Source: Desulfobacterales bacterium
GTDB taxonomy: Bacteria > Desulfobacterota > Desulfobacteria > Desulfobacterales > ETH-SRB1
Length of the DNA: 6,590 nt
Reading direction: 5' to 3'
Assembly (NCBI GenBank): GCA_030669465.1
Contig: DAOVDN010000060.1
Coordinates: 1-6,590 of the forward strand
The translations under genes and the position numbers were made by a program. The notes under the pieces are model-generated. The model did no database searches, was not told the DNA's origin, and saw only the letters and a list, made by a program, of their open reading frames with translations. Positions 4,991 through 6,590 of this stretch are shown here, piece by piece (the stretch's first letter is position 1; the number at the start of each line of letters is the position of its first letter).

Positions 4991-6590
4991 ATGCTTCGAG
5001 AACTTTCCATTAGAAATTTTACTATAATCGATAACCTGCATATATCCTTTTCAGATGGGCTGACCATATTAAGCGGAGAAACCGGAGCAGGCAAGTCTAT
5101 CATAATAAATGCGGTTAATCTTCTGCTTGGCAGCAGAGCAACCGCCAGATTCATCCGCACCGGCGCTGAAACCGCCGAACTTGAAGCATTATTTCAGATT
5201 GCGCCGGAAAGCAGAGTTGCCGGGATCATGAAAGAGCACGGTTACGATCCCTCTGAAGGGCTTCTGGTAAGAAGAATTATCTCCCGTAGCGACAGGCACA
5301 GAATTTACATCAATGGACGTCTTGCCACCATACAGCTTCTGAATTCGATAACCGAAAATCTGGCCAGTATATCCGGACAGCATGCTCATCAGGGGCTTTT
5401 AAAAGAAGAGCAGCAGCTTATGATACTCGATCAGTTCGGTGGCTTAATGCCTCTGCGTGCCGGAATTTACAAATGTTTCCATGAAATAGTTCCATTGATC
5501 CAAAAGCTGCGTGACCTTAATGCTATAAGAGATCGGCAGACCGAACATACCAGCCTGCTTGAATTCCAGAAAAAGGAGATCATGGAGGCTTCTATAACCC
5601 CTGGAGAAGATAGTCTCCTTGAGCAGGAAAGGACACGTCTTAAAAACGGAGAAACTCTTTATCAGGCAGTTCATGAGAGCATTGAAGAGCTCTACAGCGC
5701 CCAGGGCGCAATAGCGGAGCGGCTCGTGGAAGTAAAAAAGAGTCTTGACAGAGCATGCCGGATTGACCCTGAGCTCTCCTCAAAAGCGGAAGGCGTGGCT
5801 GAAGTCACATTTCGCATAGAGGATATTGTTGAAGAACTCAGAGCCTATCTGAAAAACATACAGATAGATGAAAAGCGTCTCGAAGAAGTTGAAGAGCGGC
5901 TTGATACTCTTGTTAAGCTAAAGCGAAAATATGGCGGATCCATTGAAAGCGTAATCTCTTATCTTGAATCGATCGACCATGAGCTTTTAGGAATCGAAAA
6001 TATATCCGAAAAGACAACTAAAACCGGAGCAAAGCTCTCCGAGCTGCACGACAAATTAGCTAAACTGGCCGTGCAGCTTTCCGCAAAAAGGAAAGAGACA
6101 GCAAAAGTTCTTGCCGGAAAAGTGGAAAAGGAGCTGGCCACACTTGAGATGTCCCGGACAAAGTTCCGGATATATTTTCATACAATATCAGCAGATCAAA
6201 ATACAGATCCGCACCTTGCAACTGAGGATAAAACCATAACTGAAACCGGAATCGACCGGGCAGTCTTCATGATCGCCCCAAATGTAGGAGAATCCCTAAA
6301 ACCCCTGGCAAGTATTGCCTCGGGGGGTGAGCTTTCAAGAGTAGTGCTTGCCCTGAAGGCTATATTGGCCGAAACAGAATCGGTTGAATTGATAGTTTTT
6401 GATGAGGTTGACGCAGGGATCGGCGGAGGCGTGGCTGAGGTTGTAGGCAGAAAACTCTCTCTCCTTGCCGGTCACCACCAGATAATCTGCATAACCCATC
6501 TGCCCCAGATTGCAAAATTCGGCAACCATCATTTCAGGATATCAAAGAATGTTTCAGACGGCAGAACCAGCACCAGCATCAATCTGCTAA
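4991..6590 (+). CDS. recN: DNA repair protein RecN (3' end beyond window)
   Basis: RecN is an SMC-like ATPase that acts early in repair of DNA double-strand breaks in the cytoplasm. The reading frame is open from ATG 4991 to the window end, giving 533 codons with no stop; family members have about 550-570 residues, so only a short C-terminal part is missing. The protein begins MLRELSIRNFTIID and has Walker A GETGAGKS (29-36), the conserved ISGQHAHQ block (127-134), a long charged helical region of about residues 150-390 expected to form the coiled-coil arms, the ABC signature SGGELSR (444-450), Walker B LIVFDEVDAGIGG (467-479) and the His-containing ITHLPQIAKFG (501-511). The frame has no interruption. 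GGATGGA just upstream (4982-4988) is a plausible but weak ribosome binding site. It is divergent from rsmG, and a REP-like palindrome ends 45 bases before its start. Confidence 0.95.
   Translation, partial: MLRELSIRNFTIIDNLHISFSDGLTILSGETGAGKSIIINAVNLLLGSRATARFIRTGAETAELEALFQIAPESRVAGIMKEHGYDPSEGLLVRRIISRSDRHRIYINGRLATIQLLNSITENLASISGQHAHQGLLKEEQQLMILDQFGGLMPLRAGIYKCFHEIVPLIQKLRDLNAIRDRQTEHTSLLEFQKKEIMEASITPGEDSLLEQERTRLKNGETLYQAVHESIEELYSAQGAIAERLVEVKKSLDRACRIDPELSSKAEGVAEVTFRIEDIVEELRAYLKNIQIDEKRLEEVEERLDTLVKLKRKYGGSIESVISYLESIDHELLGIENISEKTTKTGAKLSELHDKLAKLAVQLSAKRKETAKVLAGKVEKELATLEMSRTKFRIYFHTISADQNTDPHLATEDKTITETGIDRAVFMIAPNVGESLKPLASIASGGELSRVVLALKAILAETESVELIVFDEVDAGIGGGVAEVVGRKLSLLAGHHQIICITHLPQIAKFGNHHFRISKNVSDGRTSTSINLL

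Noticed and set aside
4912..5674. Minus-strand open frames at 4912-5160, 5189-5389 and 5444-5674
   Set aside because: All are antisense to recN, whose frame I followed codon by codon without interruption.
1..6590. CRISPR array, tRNA or rRNA gene, insertion sequence, toxin-antitoxin pair or anti-phage system
   Set aside because: No spaced direct repeats, no tRNA-like cloverleaf, no transposase motifs and no defence-protein motifs were seen. The REP-like palindromes are the only mobile-DNA traces.

Overview
The window looks like chromosomal DNA of a Gram-negative, moderately AT-rich bacterium. A member of the former Deltaproteobacteria (Desulfobacterota) fits best. The reasons are an extra EF-G-type translocase outside any str operon, a GerMN-domain exported protein in a non-Firmicute setting, a WbqC-family protein, and short palindromic repeats of a kind I associate with such genomes. 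This placement is inference from gene content, not from a marker phylogeny.

Layout. Positions 23-568 (+) encode a YdjM-type membrane-bound putative metal hydrolase. A 108-base gap follows, holding half of a REP-like repeat and a perfect 8-bp hairpin. Positions 677-1375 (+) encode a WbqC-family protein. It converges, with only 3 bases between the stop codons, on a leftward block read in the order rsmG (4703-4023, 16S rRNA m7G methyltransferase), a secreted or periplasmic GerMN-domain protein (3930-3409) and a fusA-like elongation factor (3412-1379). The last two overlap by ATGA and are probably translationally coupled. A 287-base divergent intergenic region (4704-4990) holds a 3 x 10-bp tandem repeat, a good candidate rsmG promoter and three small palindromes, one of them REP-like. 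From 4991 (+) runs recN, the SMC-like DNA-repair ATPase, which leaves the window shortly before its expected end.

Functionally, the leftward block joins ribosome maturation (RsmG) and translation (EF-G paralogue) with an envelope protein of unknown role. RecN is a separate divergent unit. The hydrolase and WbqC genes look like accessory genes lying next to repeat debris.

I found no convincing novel multi-gene system, mobile element, CRISPR array or RNA gene. The best leads are the EF-G paralogue, which lacks conserved residues at both tip loops of domain IV, its ATGA coupling to a GerMN gene, and the repeats around recN and the hydrolase gene.
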